From the NCBI GenBank assembly GCA_028015205.1, contig JAPWFG010000023.1:1798001-1862000 (forward strand): a stretch of DNA of 64,000 nucleotides. Direction: 5' to 3'. The translations under genes and the position numbers were made by a program. A model generated the notes under the pieces. The model saw only the letters and a program-made list of their open reading frames with translations, was not told the DNA's origin and searched no databases. Source of the stretch: Mytilisepta virgata. Taxonomy: Eukaryota; Mollusca; Bivalvia; Mytilida; Mytilidae. Positions 1 to 11,511 of the stretch are shown piece after piece. The first letter of the stretch is position 1. Each line of letters starts with the position of its first letter.

Positions 1-1251
1 ATATATGACGCTTTTCGTCCAATCATTTAAGTGCTTAGCAAATCATTTTATTTACATTGATAATCAAATTGTTTCTCATCTTTTTAAGCAAATAAAATAA
101 GTTTTTTTATATGTTTTGTTGTTGTTTTCATCTTGTCCTGGTTCTCTTTAGTTTAATACGCGTTTTTATCCCTATTTCTTCGTTTTTACAGTATGCATAT
201 GTTGATGCCTTATATTCGCAAACATTTGACCTTTGTGGAATTGTATACTCATGTATTAACTCTTCTTTCAAACTTGTACCTTTATTACTCCCCCCCCGGA
301 CATTTAAATGTACTAATCGGCTGTGCGTATGTCTTTCATTAGTTTAAAAAATGATAAAGGTTGAATATGCTAATCAAAATAGCCCTTGAATATAATAAAT
401 AATGCTGTATTAAAACTGAAAACTTTTAATTCATTTAATTTCGTAAATATCAATTGTTTGGTTAAATGTCTTAAATGAAAATTCTTCTCTTCAAAGATAA
501 TAAAATTTTGGATATTTCGTCGAATTATTAATTTCGTTGTTTTCTGTATTTCGAAAGGCAGAAAAAATGGTATTTAAGCGAAATTTAATAAATTTTCAAA
601 TATATTTTTTGTATCATTTAATCACCTACCTGATATAATAAGAAGGGAAAAGTACAATGTTGACAACAAAGCCGAAACTTTTATTTCCATTTTATTTTTA
701 TATCTTTCACCATTTTATAACAAACATTTAGTAATATATCGTAGTTACAACAAGGTTAAATGAACAAGTTCATAAAAGATTCGTTTTAATATTCATTAAG
801 AGTCAATGATAAGGAACAGTAAATATAGAGTTTAGTGAAAGGAGTTAGCCCATTGTAATAATATACTGTTGTCAGATTTAAACTGATTTAAAGGTAAAAT
901 TAAATGACAATTAATGAAACTGTCAAAAATTTCAAATGACGAAATTATGAATTATATTGTGTATGATGAATTATCCAATTAATAGAATGTTACTAGAGAA
1001 CTAAGTGACTTATATATTGGCATTGTACTTAAAACTTTTGTTTTATACAAAATCAAGCCTGCTTATCCCTCGCATGCATAAATATTTTCATTATTATGTT
1101 TTATTTCAAGAATCCAAGAATGTGATTGGCTGTAATTTCCTTGGATTGTTTTTTTAATTTCTATTTAATTGCATATGAGTATATCTGCAAAATCCCCTCT
1201 GAACTGATTTTCAGTACCTTTCATAGCTAGGTTTATTCTCACATAGCCAAC
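1..1251. other. AT-rich non-coding stretch
   Basis: No gene or repeat that I can support. Short ORFs here have no recognisable domain and the base composition is strongly AT-rich. Confidence 0.6.
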
Positions 1252-1434
1252 ATTTTAATATAGGTATATATAATTGTAATGTTTTTATAGTAATTAAGTA
1301 TGGATTTTTACTAATTAAGGGGACCATGCCATGGGGACTGTTCCAAATTGTTTGATTTTGATGCACTTCTAGAAATGCAATAAGAACAGTCTTTCCAAAT
1401 AACTTTAAATGGGTGTTGCTTTAATTAGACTCAA

Positions 1435-1979
1435 TGTTTTTGGCGTAAAACTCAGAACTGTGGGTTATCTGTACAATATAGAGACAATGACAATATTAAA
1501 CAAGTAGTTCGCCGTGCAGCAGTATTACCATTAGTGCCAGTTCCTCTAGTAAGTGACGTTTGGTTTTAAGCTCTAGAGGACAATAGTGACCACATCGATG
1601 CCGTTACTAAATTCACTTATTATGTTACCGAACAGTGTGTAGAAGGTCTACCACTTGCCTCATAGAATCACCACGACAACGATGGTCCTCGCACAACAAA
1701 CAACGTTAAGGAGTGGCACAGTAAAATCAACAAACTATGTCAATATGGCATGACGCCAACCCGAACATTTACTTAGCCATCAAGATGTTCCACAGCATCC
1801 AGTCTGCAAATGAGGCAAATATCATTCAGATTTCATCAGGTGGTAAACAAAGTGCAACAAAAAGAAAACACCGACAACTAGAAACTCTCCTCCAAGAGCT
1901 CAAAGGAAGATTTCGACGGGGTGATATCAGTGTAATAGACTTTGCTGACAGTGCATCGCACTTGTTGCATTTGGACTAA
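1435..1979 (+). pseudogene. MULE-type transposase C-terminal remnant
   Basis: Conceptual translation across frames gives the pieces that follow the DDE core in bivalve MULE transposases: a WRK...GL block, RRAAVLPL, DVWF.ALED, a GPRT.NN block, WHSK and HPNIY-like text, ending SASHLLHLD. It is interrupted by in-frame stops near 1568 and 1662 and by a frameshift near 1745; only the last 80 codons (1737-1979) are open. It sits inside the TIRs of the element at 1252-2615 and shares its C-terminal layout with the second remnant at 2998-3739 (both end S-A-S-x-L-L-H-L). It is not functional as read. Confidence 0.7.
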
Positions 1980-2066
1980 AATGATTTGAATTGTTGTAAT
2001 TGAAATTGAAATGTAGTGCTAAATTTATGTGTTAAATTATGTCATTGTTTGGTATTGTAGACTGCA

Positions 2067-2283
2067 TTTGAAATTTAGTGCTAAACAGAGTATATCGTCT
2101 TATATTTGAACTGTAGTGCTAAACAGAACATATTGTCTTATTTTGAATTGTAGTGCTAAACAGAACATATTGTCTTATTTTGAATTGTAGTGCTAAACAG
2201 AACATATTGTCTTATTTTGAATTGTAGTGCTAAACAGAACACATTATCTTATATTTGAATTGTAGTGCTTAAAAGAACATATT
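2067..2283. repeat. Minisatellite of about 36 bp, about six copies
   Basis: A unit reading TTGAATTGTAGTGCTAAACAG followed by AACATATTGTCTTAT repeats about six times with minor variation. It lies between the transposase stop codon and the right TIR of the element at 1252-2615, so it belongs to that element's 3' region. Confidence 0.8.
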
Positions 2284-2615
2284 ATGTCTGATGGTTATAT
2301 CATGTGCATGTTTTATGAAATATACAATAAAATTATATATTATCATATTTTTTTACTTTCTTACTTTTTATGCAAAACTATTTAAGTGATAGAATTTTTC
2401 ATAAATAAATATGATTTCTAATGGGAAAATATATTTTCCATTAAATATAAAATAATAATATATATCACAATTCTTGTATATTTACATTAGAAAACATATT
2501 TATTAATGACAATTTGCTACCTGAAACAGTCCCCATGGCATGGGCCCCTTAATTAGCGAAAATCCATACTTAATTACTATAAAAACCTTACAATTATATA
2601 TACCTATATTAAAAT

Positions 2616-2997
2616 GGGTGTGTTCCCCGAATGGCTACTGGACAAAAACAACATCTCATTAGGTAGGAGGATCAAGAGGTCCTTCAAGGGATATGCATTG
2701 ATTAGTTTACCTGTATTTACATGTAATTTACCGATTAATAAATAAGAGTCGACATTTATAAGTAATATTGAAAACTGACCATAATACTCAAAATTTATTA
2801 TGATAGAATACATGAATTACATATAAAAAATATAATATTCTTATATTAAATACTAAAATTTTGAAATAAGCAATGCAACAGCTATTTATCAGAAAATGTT
2901 ATATTGCTCTTTCAAAAAAATTAATAGTCCAATATCATATATTACATTTAGTAATTAAGCTAATTATGAATGATTGAAGTCTTGAACTGACCACTAC
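2616..2997. other. AT-rich spacer
   Basis: No feature seen between the first TIR element and the second transposase remnant. Confidence 0.5.
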
Positions 2998-3739
2998 CAA
3001 AGACTCAGAGACATCAGACTCCTACTATTTGATGACACCCACCAGACCAGCAGAATGATAGCCTTCGCATCAACAAAAAACCTCCGAAAGTTAGCCACTA
3101 CTGACAAATTATTCTGTGATGGTACCTTCTACACTTGCCCTAGTCTCTTCTACCAGATCGACGACACAATGACACCATTTGTATACGCATTTCTACCAGG
3201 AAAGAGCCAAGCTACTTACGCACGTTTCTTTACTTTACTTCACGACAAGGTAACAACATTTTAATCTAAATTTACTTTACTTATTGGTTATATTCTACCA
3301 CCCATACCCATGGACGCCATAGAAGACGTTTGCTTCCAGTCCCTTGAAGGCCTCGACGACGCCAACATCACACAGATGACTCAACCGTTTACAGACTACG
3401 TGACCGAGCAGTGGGTAGAAGGAGACCGAACACTTTGGAACCACTTTGGAACACAAGGACCGAGAACCAACAACAACATCGAGGGATAGCAAACTGAAGA
3501 AGACGACCCAACACGCGCACCCGAACATATTCGCAGCAATCCAGATGTTTAAAGATGTACAAAACGCCAACGACATAACCAGGATACAGAGAGCAGCCGG
3601 TGGAACAACTCGACCTCGTATCAAGAAATACATGAACATCGACCGCCGTATCACCACCTTGAAGAGCCGTTACCAAACAGGAATCATCGAATTGATGACT
3701 TACGCCGACTCTGCATCTCAGCTTCTTCATCTTGCTTGA
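2998..3739 (+). pseudogene. MULE transposase remnant with DDE-region fragment
   Basis: The first part (2998-3264) encodes the conserved MULE domain: LLLFDDTH, then DGTFYTCPSLFYQ with the first catalytic Asp, then PFVYAFLPGKSQATYARFF. A break follows near 3264. A second open stretch (3310-3489) carries TEQWVEGDR and GPRTNNNIEG and ends in TAG. The reading then resumes in another frame (about 3487-3739) with SKLKKTTQHAHPNIF and ends SASQLLHLA. Loss of a few bases at about 3487, where a WH pair is expected, explains the frameshift. The family is a Mutator-like transposase. It is broken at two or more places, so a dead copy. The 3739 end is followed by an AATAAA-containing tail. Confidence 0.8.
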
Positions 3740-3911
3740 ATGAAATTTATAACTCTACATTGTAATGCATTTGTTATATTTGGACTAGTGCTGTACTGGT
3801 AATGTGTGCCTATATGTTGTTAATTGTTGTAACTGTCTGCTTTGAAATTGTCCCACACTTTTCATAATATGATACTTTATAAAATAAAATAAAACCTATT
3901 TATAAAAATAG

Positions 3912-5180
3912 GGGTGATCCTTAAGATCCGAAAAATTATAGACCAATAACGATAGTTAGTTGTCTTGTGAAATTATTTACTGCTATATTGAATACTCGGT
4001 TAAACATATTTTCTGAAGAATTTAACGTCATTAGGGAAAATCAGAGCGGGTTTTGTAAAGATTTTTCAACTCTTGATAATATTTTTTTCTGTCTTTACAA
4101 TGTTCCATATCTTAAAGTAAAAAAAGAAGAAACTCTATTGTGCTTTCATCGACTTTGAGAAAGCTTTTGATAAAGTTTGGAGAGATGGTCTATTTTACAA
4201 ATTGTTATTGAATAACATAAATGGAAAAATGTATAATGTAATATTTAATATGTACAGTAATATAAAGTCATGTATTTGTTATAATAAATGTACAACAGAA
4301 TATTTTAATTGTGAAAATGGCGTTCGGCAAGGAGAAAACTTACAACCTTTTCTCTTTGCCATTTTTCTAAATGACTTAGATTTTATGTTAACTAAAAATG
4401 TAATGGGTATTGAAAGTGTTAATGAAGCTCTTGAAAAGGAACTTGACATTTATTTGAAACTTTTCATTTTATTATACGCCGACTATGACGCGGTATGTGC
4501 GTCATAAATATTTATTTATGACTTGGCATAAATATTTATGCCTAAGCATAAATCGATTTATGCATAGCCTTAAATGGATTTATGCCTAGGCATAAATAAA
4601 TATTTATGACGCACATACCGCGTCCTAGTCGACGATACTGTACTTTTGGCTGAATCAGCTGAAGATTTACAAATACAAATGAATTGTTTTAGTCAATATT
4701 GTGACTCATGGAAGATGAAGGTAAATGTCGATATAACAAAAGTTTTTGTGTTTGGTTTAGTTAGTTTGAAAAATAACTTAAAATTTTTATATAAAGATAT
4801 CGAAATAGAAATAGTTAAAGAATTTAATTATCTTGGCGTTACCTTTACAAAAACATGTAATTTTGATGTTACTAAAAAGAAATTAGCTGAATAGGCACTT
4901 AGAGGGATTTACGAACTTCTTTAGATAGGAAGATTATATAAACTGTATTAAATCTCAGCTTGATCTGTTTGACAAAATGATTACGCCTATTCTGCTATGA
5001 TCTGCTATACGGTTGCGAGATATGGGGTTTTGGTAAAAGCGAAATCTTAGAACGAATCCATCTAAAATTCTTCTGAACCTGAAATCTTCCACTCCTAATT
5101 ATATGGTATATGGTGAATTGGGTAGACATTCAATCGAAATTGATATAAAGATTAGACTTATTAGTTTGAAACTCCTGGGA
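3912..5180 (+). pseudogene. Non-LTR retrotransposon (LINE) reverse transcriptase fragment
   Basis: Translation in shifting frames gives the order expected for a LINE RT: DPKNYRPI, KLFTAILNTRLN, a Q.GF.KD.ST.DNIF block, FDKVWRDGLFYKLL (motif A region), NGVRQGENLQPFLFAIFLNDL, then LLYAD, an insertion, and DDTVLLAES (motif C). A downstream thumb-like region follows with EFNYLGV and pieces reading YGCE, WGFGKSEILERIHLKF and YMVYGELGRH. Several frameshifts and stops (about 4158, 4507, 4894 and later) mean it cannot be expressed. The catalytic YADD box is physically split by the palindromic MITE at 4484-4629. The clade is not certain (CR1/RTE-like). Confidence 0.8.
4484..4629. mobile_element. Palindromic MITE inserted in the LINE YADD box
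   Basis: This 146-bp insert has near-perfect terminal inverted repeats (GACGCGGTATGTGCGTCATA at the left, its complement at the right) and inner palindromes built on ATAAATATTTATG and GCCTAGGC. It is flanked on both sides by CGAC (4480-4483 and 4630-4633), a plausible 4-bp target-site duplication. Removing the insert and one CGAC restores the tyrosine-alanine-aspartate-aspartate reading of the host LINE. Confidence 0.85.
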
Positions 5181-5720
5181 TGATGCCTCTGCTGGTGGAC
5201 CCTAGGTCCCCGAGGGTATTCGCCAACCCAGTCGTCAGACTTGTCTGACATGATTATTCATTGATTTGTTACAGAAAGTACCAGTATTTAGCAAAATTAA
5301 AAAATAATAGAAATACTAAGGGTTCATTCCTTGTATTGCACATGGTAGATCTCCTTAGCCATGCTTCCTATTTCGGTATTTTTGGTTGAGTACTTCTTGT
5401 TTAATGTAAGTTTGGTTTTTGGTTTTCCAAATGTTTCTGTTTTAATGCTGCTGATGAGAGGTAACTCCTTGAAATGCGTCGTATACAGCATACGGCCTAA
5501 AATAAAATATTGTTTGTTTGCCTTTTTCCGACCGACGTCAAAAATCGGGCCGAGTGACAAAATTTTATTGCTCTTAAATTTTATAAATTTTTTTTTATAA
5601 GATCGATCGCTCCCTGAATCTCGGGGTCGTTTTCGCACCTGTGCCGGGTTTTTTCTTTTAACTATCGGTATCAATGAGATGCTTCGGTTTCGCTAAGTAA
5701 GCCCCATTTAAGTCAAGCGT
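5181..5720. other. Non-coding, possible dispersed repeat
   Basis: A short block at about 5187-5255 (GGTGGACCCTAGGTCCCCGA...) looks like a dispersed repeat. The rest holds a lysine-rich minus-strand open frame (5324-5674) with no recognisable domain, which I do not call as a gene. Confidence 0.35.
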
Positions 5721-5774
5721 TTGTGGGACAATTTCGTGAAAACCGCATGTCATTGTTTTCATGTTGCGAAGCTG

Positions 5775-6137
5775 ATGGAGGGCACCGAGTTCTTTACGAT
5801 ATCTTCGTCTGTAAAACTTGACACTGGGAACAAAGCAAAACTACTGGTTTCCTACAGGCCCTTTAGATTCAAAGCAACATGTACCTGGGAAGATGTTTAC
5901 TCCGATGTTTTGGACGAAACTTTTGACATGAAGAAAACTGATTTTGTGACCGTCTCTGTGTCAAATAAAGCCTGCACTGACACTTTCGAGCCTGACTTCC
6001 AAGAGCCCATCTCCATAGTCCAAAATTTCGATAGGAGCTTAAAGTACGTGATATTTACAGTCCACCGGGAAGCAGTGGTCCAGAAGGAAGTTCTACACAT
6101 GTACAGAGTCAGAGAAAAGATGCATTTGCGATGTTGA
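5775..6137 (+). CDS. Hypothetical protein, possibly truncated by frameshift
   Basis: An ATG at 5775 opens 120 codons beginning MEGTEFFTISSSVKLDTGNK, with alternating hydrophobic and polar residues (KLLVSYRPFRF, LKYVIFTV) that read like a beta-rich small domain. I do not recognise the family. Near 6110 another frame continues with text that also looks coding (KDAFAMLMERQTQIDK... to about 6237). The locus is therefore either a frameshifted pseudogene or an exon whose splice site lies near 6110. GC content here is higher than in the surroundings, which supports former coding capacity. No start or splice evidence fixes the 5' end. Confidence 0.35.
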   Translation: MEGTEFFTISSSVKLDTGNKAKLLVSYRPFRFKATCTWEDVYSDVLDETFDMKKTDFVTVSVSNKACTDTFEPDFQEPISIVQNFDRSLKYVIFTVHREAVVQKEVLHMYRVREKMHLRC

Positions 6138-6334
6138 TGGAAAGACAAACACAAATTGACAAACACCCTCCTAAAATTAGAAAAGATTTGGATGAAATGA
6201 ATGGTTGGCATTACTTGAAACCAAGACATTATTCCCTGATCTATCTTTGCTTGCAATGAGCATGCCCCTTTAGGATAAGGGGGGCTGCCCCACTCATTGC
6301 AAAATTTCTCTCTCTTGAAACCCAATCTGTTGGC

Positions 6335-6432
6335 CTATCTAATTCTACAATTCAATATTTGAAATATCAGACAGATGTAGTTTCTATCTAATTCTACAAT
6401 TCAATATTTGAAATATCAGACAGATGTAGTTT
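6335..6432. repeat. Exact 49-bp tandem duplication
   Basis: The 49-bp unit beginning CTATCTAATTCTACAATTCA occurs twice back to back (6335-6383 and 6384-6432) with no difference that I can see, so the duplication is recent. Confidence 0.9.
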
Positions 6433-6493
6433 TGATAATAAAAGAGGTGTCGATAAACAACCATTTTACTTAAAAAAGGGGTAATTGATTTAT

Positions 6494-6724
6494 GCAGCAA
6501 CCATTTGATTTTCAGTGGGGGGGGCTATGGATTTTTTTGGGGGAAAAAAGTTTGTTTCCAAATTTTTGAGAAAAAGAATTGTTTGCTTCTACTAGCTTTA
6601 ACTATAAAATAGAAGAAAAAAAATGTTTTCGACTTGTCAAGAAAAAAATTAATTGTTTTTCGCCGAAGTTTGTCTCGGAAAAAAATCCATAGCCCCCCTC
6701 CCCAGAAAATCAAATGGTTGCTGC
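6494..6724. mobile_element. Inverted-repeat element (MITE-like), 231 bp
   Basis: The left arm starts GCAGCAACCATTTGATTTTC and runs through a G-run and CTATGGATTTTTTT. The right arm is its reverse complement, ending GGTTGCTGC at 6724. Arms are about 55 bp around an AT-rich centre. No coding capacity. Confidence 0.75.
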
Positions 6725-8390
6725 CTTAGCATACTGGGACTGAAGCCATAATCGGGTTAGGGAGGTGGGTCATTCTGTCTGTCCTGCAAAAGGGTACAAA
6801 GTTTCACACCGAATACCTTGATACGGAAACATGGATGGGAAGATGCCTCATTGAGCATTAAATTAGACATGTTACTATACTTTTCTTTGATTTTTTAATA
6901 CTATTTTCTGGGAGCAAATTCCTCTTTATGAAATATACCAAATTTAAACAATGGAAATCATTGAAACGTCACAATCAAATTTTCCGCTAGGCATGTACCC
7001 TCCGTGTTTTACCACATCAGGGTACCCGGTGTGAGTTTGTGTAATCTGAAACTAGAACCCATTAACACATTTTTTTAAAGCTTTTCACGGCTAATTTTTC
7101 TACATTTTCCACTTGCTGCAATCAACACAGGTCCATTAACACTGTCTGTTTAATGTTTCATTTGATCAAAAAATATTTATTTCTTTGATGCTTTAATAAC
7201 AACAAAAAAAATTTAAATGATAAAATATTATTTTTGCACGAATTTCACCGAGTGAAAATCGGTTTATAGTACGGTGAATGTTGGGTGGGTGGGGAAAAAA
7301 ACTTCCTGTTTAACAGTTTTCTGAGCAACTATCAATTGTAGGCATTTGATATTTGGTATGCAGCCTTAGGTGGTGGTCCCATATGGTGGGATGTGTTTTC
7401 GTCTCTCTTCAACTTCCTGTTTAACGAAATTCGGGCTTTTTGACTTTGACCAATTTTTTAAAGCAGAAAATACTGGTGCGGCATCAAAATATTTTAACCT
7501 GCAGCACAGCAGGCTGATCAGTGACTGTCGGTCTGTCCAGCAAAAGGGATACATACACATGTTGTAGTTTTTCATCTGTCATTAACTCATTTTTATTCTT
7601 GTGTAGTAAAGGGGGGATATAGTGTTAGGGTCTGTGTGTTCATCTGTCCATCCGTCACAAATATTTACCTTCAGGTTGAAGTTTCTTTTTAATGACGGGC
7701 ATAAGCTATCATCATCAAACGGTACATACATATGCATCAGGATATGAACAATCAAAAATCATATTAAAATTCCTTCCACCCCTTGTACCAACTTTACTAA
7801 GTCTGATCACAAGAAAAAAAATTGCGAGGCGGGGCATACATCCATTATACACATATTCTTGTTACAAGATCTTTCTGTCAGAAATGTTCCATAGTGATTT
7901 AATACAGACCCATTCATAATGGCTGTCCCTCTGTGACATCTACTTCCTGTTTACCGAAATCTTTAATATGTGCAGGTGACATTTGCCTTTTATTCTAGTT
8001 TTATCAATACAAGGTATATCTCTTTTTCAGGGAAAGAGCTCCTGTTTAATGCAGTGAAATTAAATATGTTTGTTATGGAATATATTAATACTCAAATGGT
8101 ATATTCTGTCATTCTAGTCTTAAATCTAGTCTCTGAAAGTTTAGTTTACGATCCAATTGTTTGTTGTTTTAAATGTTTATTATTCTTGTTACTTTGTTCA
8201 ATAAAATGTTTTTGTTTCTGTTTTAAAAGTATCAGCAGCATTGTTATCATGGTTATATCTTCCACTCTTTCATTGCTAGATGAACCTCCATCAAATCTGA
8301 TAAAATAAAATATTTTCCCTACTTACCTACCCTCCCCTCTCAAGGTACAGTAGGAAAAAGGCAAACAAACATTATTTTAAGGCTGGTCTG
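6725..8390. other. Non-coding, repeat-derived
   Basis: No gene found. The stretch at about 7290-7640 (ACTTCCTGTTTAAC motifs, TGTCGGTCTGTCC) and the pieces at 7640-8030 resemble decayed copies of bivalve dispersed repeats. An open frame at 7970-8308 is hydrophobic but without a recognisable domain. Confidence 0.4.
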
Positions 8391-8990
8391 AAATTCAGGT
8401 CAAGTTAAGCTGAAAGGTGTTAGACTGGCATGTACCCACCAAGAACTATCAATAGACCAAATAAGGTGGGTCGCTAAGAAATGGACATAATCATGACATG
8501 ACAATGTGACGCAGGTAACTCAACCATGAAATTGAGGTCAAGGTCAAAAGGCAGGTGTCAGACTGATATGTACCCACTGAGAACTATCTATTGACCAGAT
8601 ATGGTGGGTCTAGTTATTACAGCTGCTAAGAAATGGACGTAATCACGAAAATGTGAGGCAGGTCACTGAACCATGATATTGAGGTCAAGGTCAAAAGGCA
8701 GGTGTCAGATGTACCCCCTAAGAACTATCTATAGACTAAATATGGTTGGCATAGGTATTACAATTGCTGAGAAATGGATTTAAGCACGAAACTTGGATGC
8801 ATATTTTACATTTATGTTTATGAAGTCAGTGAACCATGAAAACGAGGTCAGGGTCATATGACAGGTATAATGCGGCAAAGTTTATACCATAAGATATCTG
8901 TGGACCAAAAATTTAAATTGTAGGTGTTATGTGTGCAAAGTTATTAAGGTTTACGCCGCCGTCGCCGGAAAGTAATATCTATATGACAGG
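8391..8990. repeat. Dispersed repeat with internal units of about 170 bp containing GGTCAAGGTCA
   Basis: Three to four imperfect units each carry GAGGTCAAGGTCA, GCAGGTGTCAG, a TGTACCCAC..AAGAACTATC block and GCTRAGAAATGGA. The run ends with CGCCGCCGTCGCCGGAAAGTAAT. The same family, in the same orientation, is at 40995-41720. Confidence 0.75.
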
Positions 8991-11243
8991 AGAGAAACAA
9001 ATCATAATGAAATTGGTAAGCTATTAGCACTGTAAGAGTTGACTGTCCCAAAAGTTTCGGAATCTTTAAGCATGAAATATATTTCCAGTTGACCAGCAGT
9101 AACTAGTGAAATCTTCCAAATTGCCTGTAACAAAAAATTAAAACTTGAATCACAATTTACATTATATATGCTAACTTCACCAGTTGTATTTTTAACACAA
9201 TTAAACAGATATAAAATACAGTTTGCATTGGACGCTCTGGTCAAAATAACTTGTTCTACTGCAAGGATCCGTTTATACTTAAGCTTGATCACGAAGGATT
9301 TTCGTAAAGCCAGGAATGACGTTAATGGTCCGATATGGACAGACATCGTGTGTTTCATTTCTCAAAAACAAATCCCTAGAGTTTTATATAAAAATGATAA
9401 TTATTATGTTGTTCTGTTTTATTGATATTCAATAGAGTTACCATCTTCGTTTTCGCTGTGGAAATCATTTAATACCTAATATGACTTTTGTAAAAAAAAA
9501 TACTAAATATCTGCATTTTAGCTTTTTGACGCATGTTTTTTAATATCCATACGCAACAGTATTAGCAGCACTGACGTTGCGCATGCGTAAAATTAACACC
9601 AACTTTCTATCGATAAAATTGCAATAGAATGCGCTGTAAAATTTTAAATAATCTATAACTGTAATAAAATGAACAAAGATACAATATTTTCCGCATATAT
9701 TTGGAAAGCAAATTTTATTAGCTTTCATTTTAAGTAGATAATATTGTGAAAAAGTACATATTTCCATTTTGATTTAAAGAAAGGTGTCTGAATACAAGTA
9801 TAGCTCATATAAAGAAAGTGTGAAACGGTCGCACATGACTTATTATTGAACCGTGTACAAGAAAAACATATTTCAATATTTTTCTGCATATGTTTATATT
9901 CACGATAAAACAATCTCCGTAAAGATTTATTTTCATATTTAAAAAAATCGAAACACATTTCCGTTTTCTTTTAAAAACTGTGTTGAAGTCCGTATTTCCT
10001 TCACTGAAATAAAATGACTAAGTCCGCTATCTCATGATGATTAAATGGTGTCTATATGCTAATTATCTGGACAATGATCTTTTGAATTTATAGAGATTAT
10101 GTGTTAGATTTGGATTAGTGAATAATAAAAATTATGTTATTGTTCAAAGCAGGATTTAATTTAATATACACATAAAAAATATTATTTCAGGAAAAAAGTG
10201 TATCTGTGCTTAATGAAATATAATTTCTAGATATACTGTTTTTTCTTAGTTAATATACATGTATATACATTACCGGTAATCATCACTTAAACCATGTAGT
10301 TTGAAAACAAAAATAAGAGAATGAAAATAACTGTTACTGTTACTGTTACTGTTACTGGTAATTTCCTCCTCTCTCAGGAGCACTCCCAAAGGGATACATA
10401 AATTTTAAGATATAATCTAAAAAAGATATTTACAACTTACGTTAAACTGTACACAATTGGAGATTACAACTGTTTTATTTACATGCAGCTACGTAAATAT
10501 ATAAAAAATTGAAATAAAAATCTAGAAATGCACGATGGTTCTAATTGTTGTTCAAAGGGAAATTAAAGCAAGTGAACTGCTGATAAACAAGCAGTTTTTA
10601 AATGACGAACAAGATTAAGTACAAATGCAGTGAATTGTTTCGTTCTATACTAATTAAGTCTCATTGTGTTGTATTTGTTCTAAATTGTTTATAATTATCA
10701 ATTTGATTGAAATTAGGAATAATTATATAACCTTACATGTAGTAATAGTAAAGCTACTGTTTGTTTGTATGCCGTTGGTTAAACTGTGGGATTCCCGGAA
10801 TACCACTTGGAGTGGGGTATGTAATAATATTGGCACATTCGCAGAACAAAAGATTACTTTATAAAATTTCAAGTCATAGCTCCAGCCATTAAAGACGTTA
10901 TCAGTTGAATATGGCCTCAGAACGCACACTACGCCCAATATTACAACACTATTTGAATCCAGGGATAATGGCATCCGGCTGCCTTTTTTTTTCTTCACAA
11001 GTTTGAGCCTGGCTTTTTTCACAAAAAATTTGCATCATGTCTTTTTGTTTCAAATCCCTTCCATGCCTCCCCATAAATACCAAATGGTCGCTCCCTAAGA
11101 CGTATGAATTCCTTTTATAAGATTTATCTTATATCTAGTGGACATGGTTATTCGTCATACACGATATTACGATATTTATTCGAGTATCTCGGAGTTTTAG
11201 ATAATCATAGTAAAAGGATTAGGACCATTTGTTGGTTTGATTA
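8991..11243. other. Non-coding AT-rich region
   Basis: No gene that I can support. Only short open frames without domains. It includes one microsatellite (10331-10357). Confidence 0.5.
10331..10357. repeat. TGTTAC hexanucleotide microsatellite
   Basis: Four to five head-to-tail copies of TGTTAC / CTGTTA are visible. Confidence 0.85.
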
Positions 11244-11250
11244 TCATCAT

Positions 11251-11322
11251 CCCAAGTAAGGGTTTTGAGTTCTCCCTCACTCATTGTAACGAACGTGATA
11301 CAAAACCCTGACTTGGGAGAAT
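11251..11322. repeat. Inverted repeat with 19-bp arms
   Basis: CCCAAGTAAGGGTTTTG is followed about 35 bp later by CAAAACCCTGACTTGGG, its near-perfect reverse complement. The left arm text recurs in direct orientation at about 12748, beyond the palindromic satellite. Confidence 0.7.
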
Positions 11323-11511
11323 GTTTGGTCATTCCTTATTTTCTTTTGTTTATTTTTACGATGGTATTTCCAAAATATGTAGCTTTTGTATGATTTTGCG
11401 TTTAATTGTACTTAGCTCATTAAAACGTGACTAGAAATAATTGTTTGAAAAAACGTAATTTAATTACATACTGTAAATCGTGAGTGACGAATAATAATGT
11501 CCATTGAGTGT

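Larger units (their letters stand above)
1252..2615. mobile_element. DNA transposon with about 91-bp terminal inverted repeats
   Basis: The sequence from 1252 to about 1342 (starting ATTTTAATATAGGTATATA and ending GGGGACTGTT) returns as its reverse complement at about 2525-2615 with few mismatches. This defines a 1.36 kb element. It contains a decayed MULE-type transposase (1435-1979), so it is probably a MULE or a non-autonomous derivative. I see no convincing 9-bp target-site duplication immediately outside the arms. Confidence 0.75.

Noticed and set aside
2604..2813. Minus-strand hydrophobic frame next to the TIR
   Set aside because: It overlaps the terminal inverted repeat and has no domain.
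5324..5674. Lys-rich 116-codon minus-strand frame
   Set aside because: No recognisable domain, no promoter or splice signal; could be chance in AT-rich DNA.
8391..8990. Possible CRISPR-like regular repeat
   Set aside because: Units are imperfect and about 170 bp long with no short direct repeat/spacer structure; the genome is eukaryotic.
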